NCBI GenBank assembly: GCA_945867725.1
Contig: CAMBJI010000022.1
Coordinates: 1-13,312 of the forward strand
Source: Bordetella parapertussis
Lineage (GTDB): Bacteria; Pseudomonadota; Gammaproteobacteria; Burkholderiales; Burkholderiaceae_D
Length of the DNA stretch: 13,312 bases
Direction: 5' to 3'
Position numbers and translations under genes: made by a program. The notes under the pieces were generated by a model. The model was not told where the DNA came from and searched no databases. It saw nothing but the letters and a program-made list of their open reading frames with translations. Each line of letters starts with the position of its first letter. Positions within the stretch are counted from its first letter, which is position 1. This document shows, piece by piece, positions 7,517 to 13,312 of this stretch.

Positions 7517-9300
7517 CCAAAAATACCGACCGTCCGAAAGCCAGAAGCGGACTCAAAACGCTCGCTGGCCTTTTGCCCTTCTTGTCACCCTACCGCCGTC
7601 GCATCATCGCAGCGGGTATTGCGCTGGTCATCGCAGCGTCGGCAACTCTGGCGATTCCCTATGGCTTTCGCCAGCTGATCGATCTCGGTTTCACGACGGC
7701 AGATACGCAAAAAGCAGCGCAAGTGAATGTGTATTTTCTCGCGCTCTTTGCCGTAGCCTGCGTGCTGGCTGCATCGACTGCAGCACGCTTTTATTTGGTG
7801 TCCTGGCTGGGCGAGCGTGTGACGGCTGATATACGCAGCGCTGTGTATGCGCATGTGCTGCGCCAAAGTCCGGAATTTTTTGAAGTGACTCAGACGGGTG
7901 AAGTTCTGTCGCGACTAACCACCGACACCACACTGATACAAACCGTGGTGGGTACCAGCATCTCGATGGCGCTGCGCAATGTACTACTCCTGATCGGTGG
8001 CCTGCTGATGATGTTCATCACCAGCGTCAAGCTCTCGTTCATCATCATGGTGATGCTGCTGGCAATTATTTTACCGATCGTGATGATAGGACGACGCGTC
8101 AGAAAACTCTCGCGCGCCTCACAAGACAGAATCGCTGATGCATCAGGTCTGGCGAGTGAGCGTATGAATGCCATCGCTGTGGTGCAGGCATTTGCGCATG
8201 AAGTTCATGAGGCGCGCCAGTTCGGTAATGCCGTTGAACGTGCATTTGGCACCGCGATTGACCGTGTGCGTGCTCGCTCGATACTGACTGTGACTGCGAT
8301 ACTGCTAGTGTTTGGCGCGATTGTTTTTGTGCTGTGGCTGGGTGCGCACGCGGTAATGGAAGGACGGATGAGCGCGGGTGAGTTGGGCCAGTTCATTTTG
8401 TATTCCGCTATCGTCTCAGGTGCCATCGGTGCCTTGTCCGAAACACTAGGTGATGCGCAACGTGCTGCGGGTGCCAGCGAGCGCTTGCTGGAATTGCTGG
8501 CCGAACGTTCACCGATTGCATCACCAGAACATCCCCAGCCCCTGCCCGCACGTGCGGCCAATGGCTCCCGCCTGGAACTTGAGCATCTAAATTTCCATTA
8601 CCCGTCCCGTCCCGATCAGCCTTCGCTGGCTGATCTGTCGCTCGACATTGCCCCCGGCGAAACCGTAGCAATCGTAGGTCCCTCAGGCGCCGGCAAGACC
8701 ACGCTGTTCCAGCTGCTTCTGCGCTTCTATGATCCGCAGACCGGCAACATACGACTCGATGGTGTCGACATACGCTCGCTGAAGTTGCAAGACCTTCGCA
8801 ATGCAATCGGCATCGTCCCGCAAGACACGGTGGTGTTCTCCGCGAACGCGATGGAAAACATTCGCTATGGTCGTCCCGAAGCCAGCGACGCAGAAGTCAT
8901 CGAAGCTGCAAAACTTGCGGCAGCCCATGAATTCATCGAGCGACTGCCCGAAGGTTATCAATCATTTTTGGGTGAACGTGGTGTTCGACTATCCGGTGGA
9001 CAAAGACAGCGCATCGCCATCGCGCGTGCCTTGCTGAAAAATCCGCCCTTGCTGCTGCTGGATGAAGCAACCAGCGCGCTTGATGCAGAATCAGAACGAC
9101 TGGTGCAACGCGCACTGGAAGCGGCGATGGTGGACAGAACAACGCTGGTGATTGCCCACCGTCTCGCTACAGTGCAGCGAGCTACGCGTATTGTGGTGAT
9201 GGAGCAGGGACGTATCGTCGAAACCGGAACCCATGCATCGCTGGTGGAGGCCGGCGGCTTGTACGCGCAACTGGCGGCGCTGCAGTTTAATACGCACTGA
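7513..9300 (+). CDS. Half-size ABC exporter (fused membrane and ATPase domains), MsbA-like
   Basis: A 595-residue protein with an N-terminal six-helix membrane domain (segments near 31-52, 72-97, 152-171, 174-195, 256-279 and 291-313) and a C-terminal ATPase domain from about 354. ATPase motifs: Walker A GPSGAGKTT (389-397), signature LSGGQRQR (493-500), Walker B LLLLDEATSALD with D517/E518, and switch H549 in IAHRLAT. All catalytic residues are present, so an active homodimer is expected. The family exports lipids, peptides or drugs; this member resembles lipid A/multidrug exporters but the substrate cannot be fixed from sequence. It is the last gene of the overlapping operon: ATG 7513 shares ATGA with the attH-like stop. 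Its last codons lie inside a heptamer tandem repeat (9294-9335). Confidence 0.9.
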   Translation: MTKNTDRPKARSGLKTLAGLLPFLSPYRRRIIAAGIALVIAASATLAIPYGFRQLIDLGFTTADTQKAAQVNVYFLALFAVACVLAASTAARFYLVSWLGERVTADIRSAVYAHVLRQSPEFFEVTQTGEVLSRLTTDTTLIQTVVGTSISMALRNVLLLIGGLLMMFITSVKLSFIIMVMLLAIILPIVMIGRRVRKLSRASQDRIADASGLASERMNAIAVVQAFAHEVHEARQFGNAVERAFGTAIDRVRARSILTVTAILLVFGAIVFVLWLGAHAVMEGRMSAGELGQFILYSAIVSGAIGALSETLGDAQRAAGASERLLELLAERSPIASPEHPQPLPARAANGSRLELEHLNFHYPSRPDQPSLADLSLDIAPGETVAIVGPSGAGKTTLFQLLLRFYDPQTGNIRLDGVDIRSLKLQDLRNAIGIVPQDTVVFSANAMENIRYGRPEASDAEVIEAAKLAAAHEFIERLPEGYQSFLGERGVRLSGGQRQRIAIARALLKNPPLLLLDEATSALDAESERLVQRALEAAMVDRTTLVIAHRLATVQRATRIVVMEQGRIVETGTHASLVEAGGLYAQLAALQFNTH

Positions 9301-9335
9301 GCACTCAGCACTGAGCACTGAGCAATGCGCACTGA
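9294..9335. repeat. Tandem heptamer array, consensus GCACTGA, six units
   Basis: Six head-to-tail units without gaps: GCACTGA (9294), GCACTCA (9301), GCACTGA (9308), GCACTGA (9315), GCAATGC (9322) and GCACTGA (9329). Four are exact. The first unit supplies the end of the exporter gene, including its TGA stop. The array fills most of the 56-base gap to the convergent TPR gene. A short CTCAG/CTGAG inverted repeat is embedded at 9304-9315. It looks like slippage expansion; a regulatory role is not shown. Confidence 0.8.
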
Positions 9336-9356
9336 GGCAAAGCACGCTCTTTCGCT

Positions 9357-9887
9357 TCAGTTCGTTTGCCCCAGCCTATCCATGATCAAACGCTGCAGTT
9401 CGAAAAACTCGTCTGAGTTACGACCCATGTCCAGGCTGACTTCAAGCAATTCTCGCGCCTCTTCATCTTCCTCCAATGCCGTGTAGCACTCGGCCATGCG
9501 AAAAGCGGCTGGCATGAAGGTGGGATCCACTTGTAAAGCGCACGCATGAAAAGTCGCCGCCAGCAGGGGATCACCGAGGCTCTGCAGAATCATGCCGGCC
9601 ATGAACAGGAAACGAATATCCTTAGGGTTACTGATCGCCAGCTGTAAGGCCATCGGGAGCGCCTCTCGATACCGTTGCGCCTGATAGAACTCATACGCAC
9701 CCTCATACACCTTTTCAAGACGCTCGAAATCCGGCGCTGTCAACGATGCGCGCTCAATGCCATTGGCCAGCGTGTCTTGCAAAAGGTGCAGCTTGTCCGG
9801 GAATTCACCGGGGCTCAGATTGACCAGAGCGAGTATCTGCGCGATCTCCGGCAATGGCGCGGACAGGGAGGGCGAACTGTCTTTCAT
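9357..9887 (-). CDS. TPR protein resembling SycD/LcrH type III secretion chaperones
   Basis: A 176-residue soluble protein with no signal peptide or membrane segment. Three TPR-like helical hairpins span about 58-90, 91-124 and 125-156. The core (AYEFYQAQRYREAL at 64-77, then NPKDIRF, LQSLGD, DPTFMPAAFRMAECY) follows the pattern of SycD/LcrH class II chaperones, whose TPR groove holds the translocator proteins of type III secretion systems in the cytoplasm. The N-terminal 50 residues are less conserved-looking and probably helical. The start ATG (bases 9887-9885) overlaps the stop of the preceding - strand gene as TAATG, so the two are translationally coupled. No secretion apparatus gene is in the window. 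A general TPR adaptor is the main alternative; the chaperone resemblance is by motif only. Confidence 0.7.
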   Translation of the reverse strand: MKDSSPSLSAPLPEIAQILALVNLSPGEFPDKLHLLQDTLANGIERASLTAPDFERLEKVYEGAYEFYQAQRYREALPMALQLAISNPKDIRFLFMAGMILQSLGDPLLAATFHACALQVDPTFMPAAFRMAECYTALEEDEEARELLEVSLDMGRNSDEFFELQRLIMDRLGQTN

Positions 9888-10246
9888 TAACGCGCGCCAG
9901 AGGGCATCAGACGCTCAGATACCCATTGTGCTACTGCATCACATTCCCGCAACTCGTTACCCGTCAGCCCGCTCGGCCTCTGCGCACTGGCCTCGCCACC
10001 CGTCTGCCGGCGCTCAGTGAGCATTTGCTGTACCTGTCCGAAGGTACGTTCAAACAGTGCGAGTCGCATGGGGGGCACTTGCGGCTGCTCGGTCCTTGTG
10101 GCGACTGATGCTGCTGAAGGACTGGCACCCGGTGGAGTCAGGGGCGTGAGCGTCTGCGAAGCCATCGCCGGCCGCGCCGACGCGGGTGAATTCTGCTGGG
10201 TTAGTTGGACGTGATTCAGCGGGATGGGAGAATTTATTTTGTTCAT
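9887..10246 (-). CDS. Small Ser/Pro/Thr-rich protein of unknown function
   Basis: I do not recognise this 119-residue protein. The first 60 residues are rich in Ser, Thr, Pro, Ala and Gln with few charges, likely disordered. A more structured, probably helical part follows at 60-80 ([20 protein letters not shown]) and again at 95-113. There is no signal peptide or membrane segment. I take ATG at 10246 ([12 protein letters not shown]); the frame extends to 10336 but those residues (Cys, Arg, His-rich) look non-coding and no clear Shine-Dalgarno supports either start. Its stop overlaps the start of the SycD-like gene. Disordered Ser/Pro/Thr-rich N-termini occur in type III secretion substrates, so a chaperone-partner role is conceivable but not shown. 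Confidence 0.6.
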   Translation of the reverse strand: MNKINSPIPLNHVQLTQQNSPASARPAMASQTLTPLTPPGASPSAASVATRTEQPQVPPMRLALFERTFGQVQQMLTERRQTGGEASAQRPSGLTGNELRECDAVAQWVSERLMPSGAR

Positions 10247-10462
10247 GGCAGTCTTTTGGCAAGGGTGAACAGAAAGGCGACGAGTCCTGCAAGGCGAATG
10301 AAAATTGTAGGCATGGTCACGCTCGGTTGGCCACACCTCAACGCATTCGGTTGTAAGCCCACCACAATTGAGCTCACCGAAGCACAGCGCAACATGGCAA
10401 ACAAGGTCGAGCTACCCAAGCCGGGGCTCACGCTACAATACGCACTTCCCTGGAGTCAATTG
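10247..10462. promoter_or_regulatory. Divergent promoter region between the - strand pair and thyA
   Basis: This 216-base gap separates divergent genes. It holds a TACAAT hexamer on the + strand at 10434-10439 (24-29 bases before the thyA start) and one on the - strand at 10309-10304 (58 bases before the 119-residue gene). Neither has a convincing -35 hexamer. Frames open through this gap are not gene-like. Confidence 0.4.
10434..10439 (+). promoter_or_regulatory. Possible thyA -10 box
   Basis: TACAAT matches the sigma-70 -10 consensus in five of six positions. It would give thyA a leader of roughly 17 bases that includes the TGGAG ribosome binding site at 10451-10455. The -35 region is weak. 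Confidence 0.4.
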
Positions 10463-11257
10463 ATGCGCCAATACCTCGATTTCATGCGCCATGTGTATGA
10501 CCATGGCACCACCAAGACCGATCGCACCGGCACCGGTACGCGTTCCGTTTTCGGCTACCAGATGCGGTTTGATTTGCAGGAAGGCTTCCCGCTAGTCACC
10601 ACCAAAAAACTGCATCTCAAATCCATCATTCATGAATTAATCTGGTTTCTGGCCGGCTCGACCAATATCGCGTATCTGAAAGAAAACGGCGTTTCTATCT
10701 GGGACGAATGGGCCGATCCGAATGGCGATCTGGGTCCCATCTATGGTTACCAGTGGCGCAGCTGGCCCACGCCGGATGGCGGGCATGTCGATCAGATTGC
10801 GCAGCTAATTCAGCAAATCCAATCCAATCCCGATTCACGCCGACTGATCGTCTCGGCATGGAATGTGGGTGACATTCCGCAGATGAAGCTGCCACCCTGC
10901 CATGCGTTTTTTCAGTTCTATGTTGCCGATGGCAAGCTTTCCTGCCAGCTGTACCAGCGCAGTGCTGATATTTTTCTCGGCGTGCCGTTCAACATCGCCT
11001 CTTATGCATTGCTCACGCACATGGTGGCCGAACAGACCGGACTGGATGTCGGTGATTTTGTCTGGACTGGTGGCGATTGCCACTTGTATTCAAACCATAT
11101 GGATCAGGTGCGCGAACAATTGTCGCGCGAGCCACTGCCCTTGCCCAAACTGGTTTTGAAACGCAAGCCCGCCACAATTTTTGATTACCAGTTCGACGAT
11201 ATCGAGATCGTCGGCTACCAGTCGCATCCTGCGATCAAAGCACCCGTCGCGGTGTAA
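10463..11257 (+). CDS. thyA: Thymidylate synthase
   Basis: ThyA converts dUMP to dTMP with 5,10-methylene-tetrahydrofolate, releasing dihydrofolate. The 264-residue length equals that of E. coli ThyA, and the numbering of key residues coincides: R21 in DRTGTGT, R126/R127 in DSRRLIV, and nucleophile C146 in LPPCHAFFQ. The [13 protein letters not shown] segment that holds the substrate, and the YSNHMDQ segment with the conserved Tyr and His, are also present. I chose ATG 10463 because TGGAG lies at 10451-10455 and the length then matches the family. The same frame is open upstream to 10205, but that stretch overlaps the divergent gene and lacks family features. folA follows after 30 bases, fitting co-transcription with the enzyme that recycles ThyA's product. 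Confidence 0.97.
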   Translation: MRQYLDFMRHVYDHGTTKTDRTGTGTRSVFGYQMRFDLQEGFPLVTTKKLHLKSIIHELIWFLAGSTNIAYLKENGVSIWDEWADPNGDLGPIYGYQWRSWPTPDGGHVDQIAQLIQQIQSNPDSRRLIVSAWNVGDIPQMKLPPCHAFFQFYVADGKLSCQLYQRSADIFLGVPFNIASYALLTHMVAEQTGLDVGDFVWTGGDCHLYSNHMDQVREQLSREPLPLPKLVLKRKPATIFDYQFDDIEIVGYQSHPAIKAPVAV

Positions 11258-11287
11258 AGCGCCGGCTTCGACTATCATTCGGCGACC

Positions 11288-11773
11288 ATGCCCGCTACCC
11301 TCACCCTGATTGTTGCCACCGAACGCCACAACGGCATCGGTATTAACAACGCCCTTCCCTGGCGGTTGCCGGAGGATTTGGCGTTTTTCAAACGCACGAC
11401 GACTGGCCACCCCATCCTGATGGGCAGGAAGACATTTGAATCCATAGGACGGCCGCTGCCCAACCGCCGCAATATCGTCATCACACGCAACCCAGACTGG
11501 CAGCATGAGGGCGTCGACACCGCCGGCTCGCTGCAGCAGGCCGCCGATCTGGCTGGCGATGGCGAAGTGTTTGTCATTGGCGGCGCGCAGATCTACGCTG
11601 ATGCTTTGTCACTGGCTTCCCGACTGATCGTCACCGAAATCGATGCTGACTTTGCCTGCGACGCCTTCTTTCCGGCAATAGACTCAGCAATCTGGAACGA
11701 GGTGTCGCGTGAGCCACATCACGCGGCCTCGCAGGGATTTGATTATGCTTTTGTTATCTATGACCGGCGCTGA
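11288..11773 (+). CDS. folA: Dihydrofolate reductase
   Basis: FolA reduces dihydrofolate to tetrahydrofolate with NADPH in the cytoplasm and is the target of trimethoprim. The 161-residue chain is typical for the bacterial enzyme (about 159). Visible hallmarks: the N-terminal [18 protein letters not shown] strand and loop, catalytic acid D30 in LPEDLAFFK (equivalent to E. coli D27), [16 protein letters not shown] (the NADPH/folate-binding region), [13 protein letters not shown] (the glycine pair at the cofactor) and a C-terminal Tyr/Asp/Arg-Arg end. ATG 11288 gives a standard N-terminus, though the upstream bases show no strong Shine-Dalgarno sequence; translation may partly rely on coupling to thyA, 30 bases upstream. 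No resistance-associated change can be judged from sequence alone. Confidence 0.96.
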   Translation: MPATLTLIVATERHNGIGINNALPWRLPEDLAFFKRTTTGHPILMGRKTFESIGRPLPNRRNIVITRNPDWQHEGVDTAGSLQQAADLAGDGEVFVIGGAQIYADALSLASRLIVTEIDADFACDAFFPAIDSAIWNEVSREPHHAASQGFDYAFVIYDRR

Positions 11774-11813
11774 CACCAAAGTCCTCACAGATTGAGAACT
11801 CGATTTCTCCCAT

Positions 11814-11851
11814 AGCGGCCTCATATCTGAGAGAATCCCGCTTTATTTTTT
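11814..11851 (+). terminator. Terminator-like hairpin with T-run after folA
   Basis: AGCGG (11814-11818) pairs with CCGCT (11838-11842), enclosing a CTCA/TGAG mini-stem (11820-11823 with 11828-11831). TTATTTTTT follows at 11843-11851. A six-base bulge weakens the stem. It could end the thyA-folA message or act as an attenuator for the decarboxylase gene. Confidence 0.45.
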
Positions 11852-11853
11852 GC

Positions 11854-11881
11854 CGCTCACCCCCTTCGGGGCGATGAGGCG
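11854..11881 (+). promoter_or_regulatory. 5' leader hairpin just before the decarboxylase ribosome binding site
   Basis: Outer pairs CGCTCA (11854-11859) with TGAG plus CG (11875-11881, one G bulged) enclose CCCC (11861-11864) pairing with GGGG (11868-11871) around a TTC loop. The Shine-Dalgarno AGGAG follows at 11886-11890. The hairpin could shape ribosome access or mRNA stability; this is inferred from position only. Confidence 0.35.
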
Positions 11882-11895
11882 CACCAGGAGCACCC

Positions 11896-13312
11896 ATGAA
11901 ATTCCGCTTCCCCATCGTCATTATTGACGAAGACTTCCGCTCCGAAAACACCTCCGGCCTTGGCATACGCGCGCTTGCCGATGCACTGGAAAAAGAAGGC
12001 ATGGAAGTGTTGGGTGTCACCAGCTACGGTGATCTGTCACAGTTTGCGCAACAGCAGTCGCGCGCTTCGGCGTTCATCCTGTCCATCGACGATGAGGAGT
12101 TCGGCGGCGGCAGTCCTGAGGAAACCGAGCATGCGCTGAAATCGCTGCGCGCTTTTGTCGAAGAAATCCGCTATAAAAATTCTGATATTCCGCTGTACCT
12201 GTATGGCGAAACCCGTACCTCGCGCCACATCCCGAACGATGTGCTGCGTGAACTACATGGTTTCATTCACATGTTCGAGGACACGCCCGAGTTCGTCGCG
12301 CGCCATATCATTCGCGAAGCGCGCGCCTACCTCGACGGTCTAGCGCCACCATTTTTCAGGGCAATGGTGCATTACGCACAGGATGGTTCCTACTCCTGGC
12401 ACTGTCCCGGCCATTCGGGTGGCGTGGCATTTCTTAAGTCACCCATAGGTCAAATGTTTCACCAGTTCTTCGGTGAGAACATGCTACGCGCTGATGTGTG
12501 TAATGCAGTCGAAGAGTTGGGTCAACTACTCGACCATACCGGCCCAGTGGCCGCCAGCGAGCGTAATGCTGCACGGATTTTTAATGCAGACCACTGTTAC
12601 TTTGTCACCAACGGCACCTCGACCTCGAACAAAATGGTCTGGCACTCCACCGTGGCACCGGGCGATGTCGTCGTTGTGGATCGCAATTGCCATAAATCGG
12701 TACTGCACTCCATCATCATGTGTGGCGCGATACCGGTATTCCTGATGCCAACCCGAAATCACTTGGGCATCATCGGCCCCATTCCGGTCGAAGAATTCCG
12801 GATGGAAAACATCATGAAAAAGGTCGAAGCCAATCCCTTCGCCCGTCACGCCAAGAACAAGATACCGCGCATTCTCACCATTACCCAGTCCACCTACGAT
12901 GGCGTGATTTATAACGTCGAAACCATCAAGGAAATGTTGGATGGCGAGATAGAAACCCTCCATTTCGATGAAGCCTGGTTGCCGCATGCGAGCTTCCATG
13001 ATTTTTACAAAGACATGCACGCAATCGGTAAGGACAGACCGCGCGCGAAGAAATCCATGATTTTCTCGACCCAGTCCACGCACAAACTGCTGGCTGGCCT
13101 GTCGCAGGCATCGCAGATTCTTGTGCAGGAATCAGAGACAGTGAAGCTGGATCGGGATAGCTTCAATGAAGCCTATCTGATGCATATTTCCACCTCACCG
13201 CAGTACGCCATCATTGCCTCGTGCGACATCGCAGCCGCCATGATGGAGCCGCCGGGCGGTACCGCGCTGGTCGAAGAAAGTATTCTCGAAGCTCTCGATT
13301 TCCGTCGCGCGA
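11896..13312 (+). CDS. PLP-dependent Orn/Lys/Arg decarboxylase, 3' end outside the window
   Basis: The first 472 residues of a fold-type I, pyridoxal-phosphate basic amino acid decarboxylase; family members run to about 710-760, so about a third is missing. Residues 1-140 form the receiver-like wing domain (PIVIIDEDF at the start). The PLP domain shows HCPGHSGG (169-176), the phosphate loop TNGTSTSNK (238-246), DRNCHKS (262-268), the cofactor-ring aspartate D358 in HFDEAW, and the Schiff-base lysine K397 in STHKLLAG. Such enzymes make cadaverine, agmatine or putrescine with CO2, consuming a proton. The ELGQLLDHTGP, TNGTSTSNK and PTRNHLGIIGPIP segments resemble lysine decarboxylases (LdcA/LdcC/CadA) more than AdiA, but specificity cannot be settled here. 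ATG 11896 has AGGAG at 11886-11890 with a 5-base spacer. Confidence 0.93.
   Translation, partial: MKFRFPIVIIDEDFRSENTSGLGIRALADALEKEGMEVLGVTSYGDLSQFAQQQSRASAFILSIDDEEFGGGSPEETEHALKSLRAFVEEIRYKNSDIPLYLYGETRTSRHIPNDVLRELHGFIHMFEDTPEFVARHIIREARAYLDGLAPPFFRAMVHYAQDGSYSWHCPGHSGGVAFLKSPIGQMFHQFFGENMLRADVCNAVEELGQLLDHTGPVAASERNAARIFNADHCYFVTNGTSTSNKMVWHSTVAPGDVVVVDRNCHKSVLHSIIMCGAIPVFLMPTRNHLGIIGPIPVEEFRMENIMKKVEANPFARHAKNKIPRILTITQSTYDGVIYNVETIKEMLDGEIETLHFDEAWLPHASFHDFYKDMHAIGKDRPRAKKSMIFSTQSTHKLLAGLSQASQILVQESETVKLDRDSFNEAYLMHISTSPQYAIIASCDIAAAMMEPPGGTALVEESILEALDFRRA

Noticed and set aside
9294..9335. CRISPR array
   Set aside because: Units are 7 bases with no spacers; it is a simple tandem repeat.
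10205..10462. N-terminal extension of ThyA by 86 residues
   Set aside because: It overlaps the divergent small gene and the promoter region, while ATG 10463 gives the exact 264-residue family length.
12526..13083. A 185-residue open frame on the - strand inside the decarboxylase gene
   Set aside because: It is fully antisense to the PLP domain whose motifs are intact, and shows no recognisable family.

Overview
The window reads as an ordinary chromosomal segment of a betaproteobacterium, most likely Burkholderiales. This is an inference from moderately high GC with GC-rich third positions, family resemblance of the proteins, and several TACAAT-type -10 boxes. I cannot fix the genus from sequence alone. 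Nine genes are complete and two are cut by the window edges.

Left part (1-3073): the 3' end of an enoyl-ACP reductase gene (fabI type) is followed by a 357-bp gene-free stretch. Next come an RhlE-type DEAD-box RNA helicase, a strong UUCG-capped hairpin, and selD (selenophosphate synthase, Cys form) with a good ribosome binding site but no selenium partner gene nearby.

Middle part (3160-9300): four + strand genes overlap stop-to-start (ATGA, GTGA, ATGA), so they look like one translationally coupled operon. They encode a LolD/MacB-type ATPase, an 840-residue FtsX-type permease (a YbbA/YbbP-like pair), an exported AttH/CrtC-like lipocalin-fold protein, and a half-size MsbA-like ABC exporter. 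The set suggests cell-envelope lipid or hydrophobic-compound handling, with substrate unknown. Six consecutive copies of a heptamer (consensus GCACTGA) begin inside the last codons of the exporter gene.

Right-middle part (9357-10246, - strand): two overlapping genes encode an unrecognised Ser/Pro/Thr-rich 119-residue protein and a TPR protein resembling SycD/LcrH type III secretion chaperones. No secretion apparatus is visible, so this pair is the least explained part of the window.

Right part (10463-13312, + strand): thyA (thymidylate synthase) and folA (dihydrofolate reductase) are paired functionally, since DHFR regenerates the dihydrofolate made by ThyA. A 122-bp gap with several possible RNA hairpins follows. 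It leads into a PLP-dependent Orn/Lys/Arg decarboxylase that runs off the window end.
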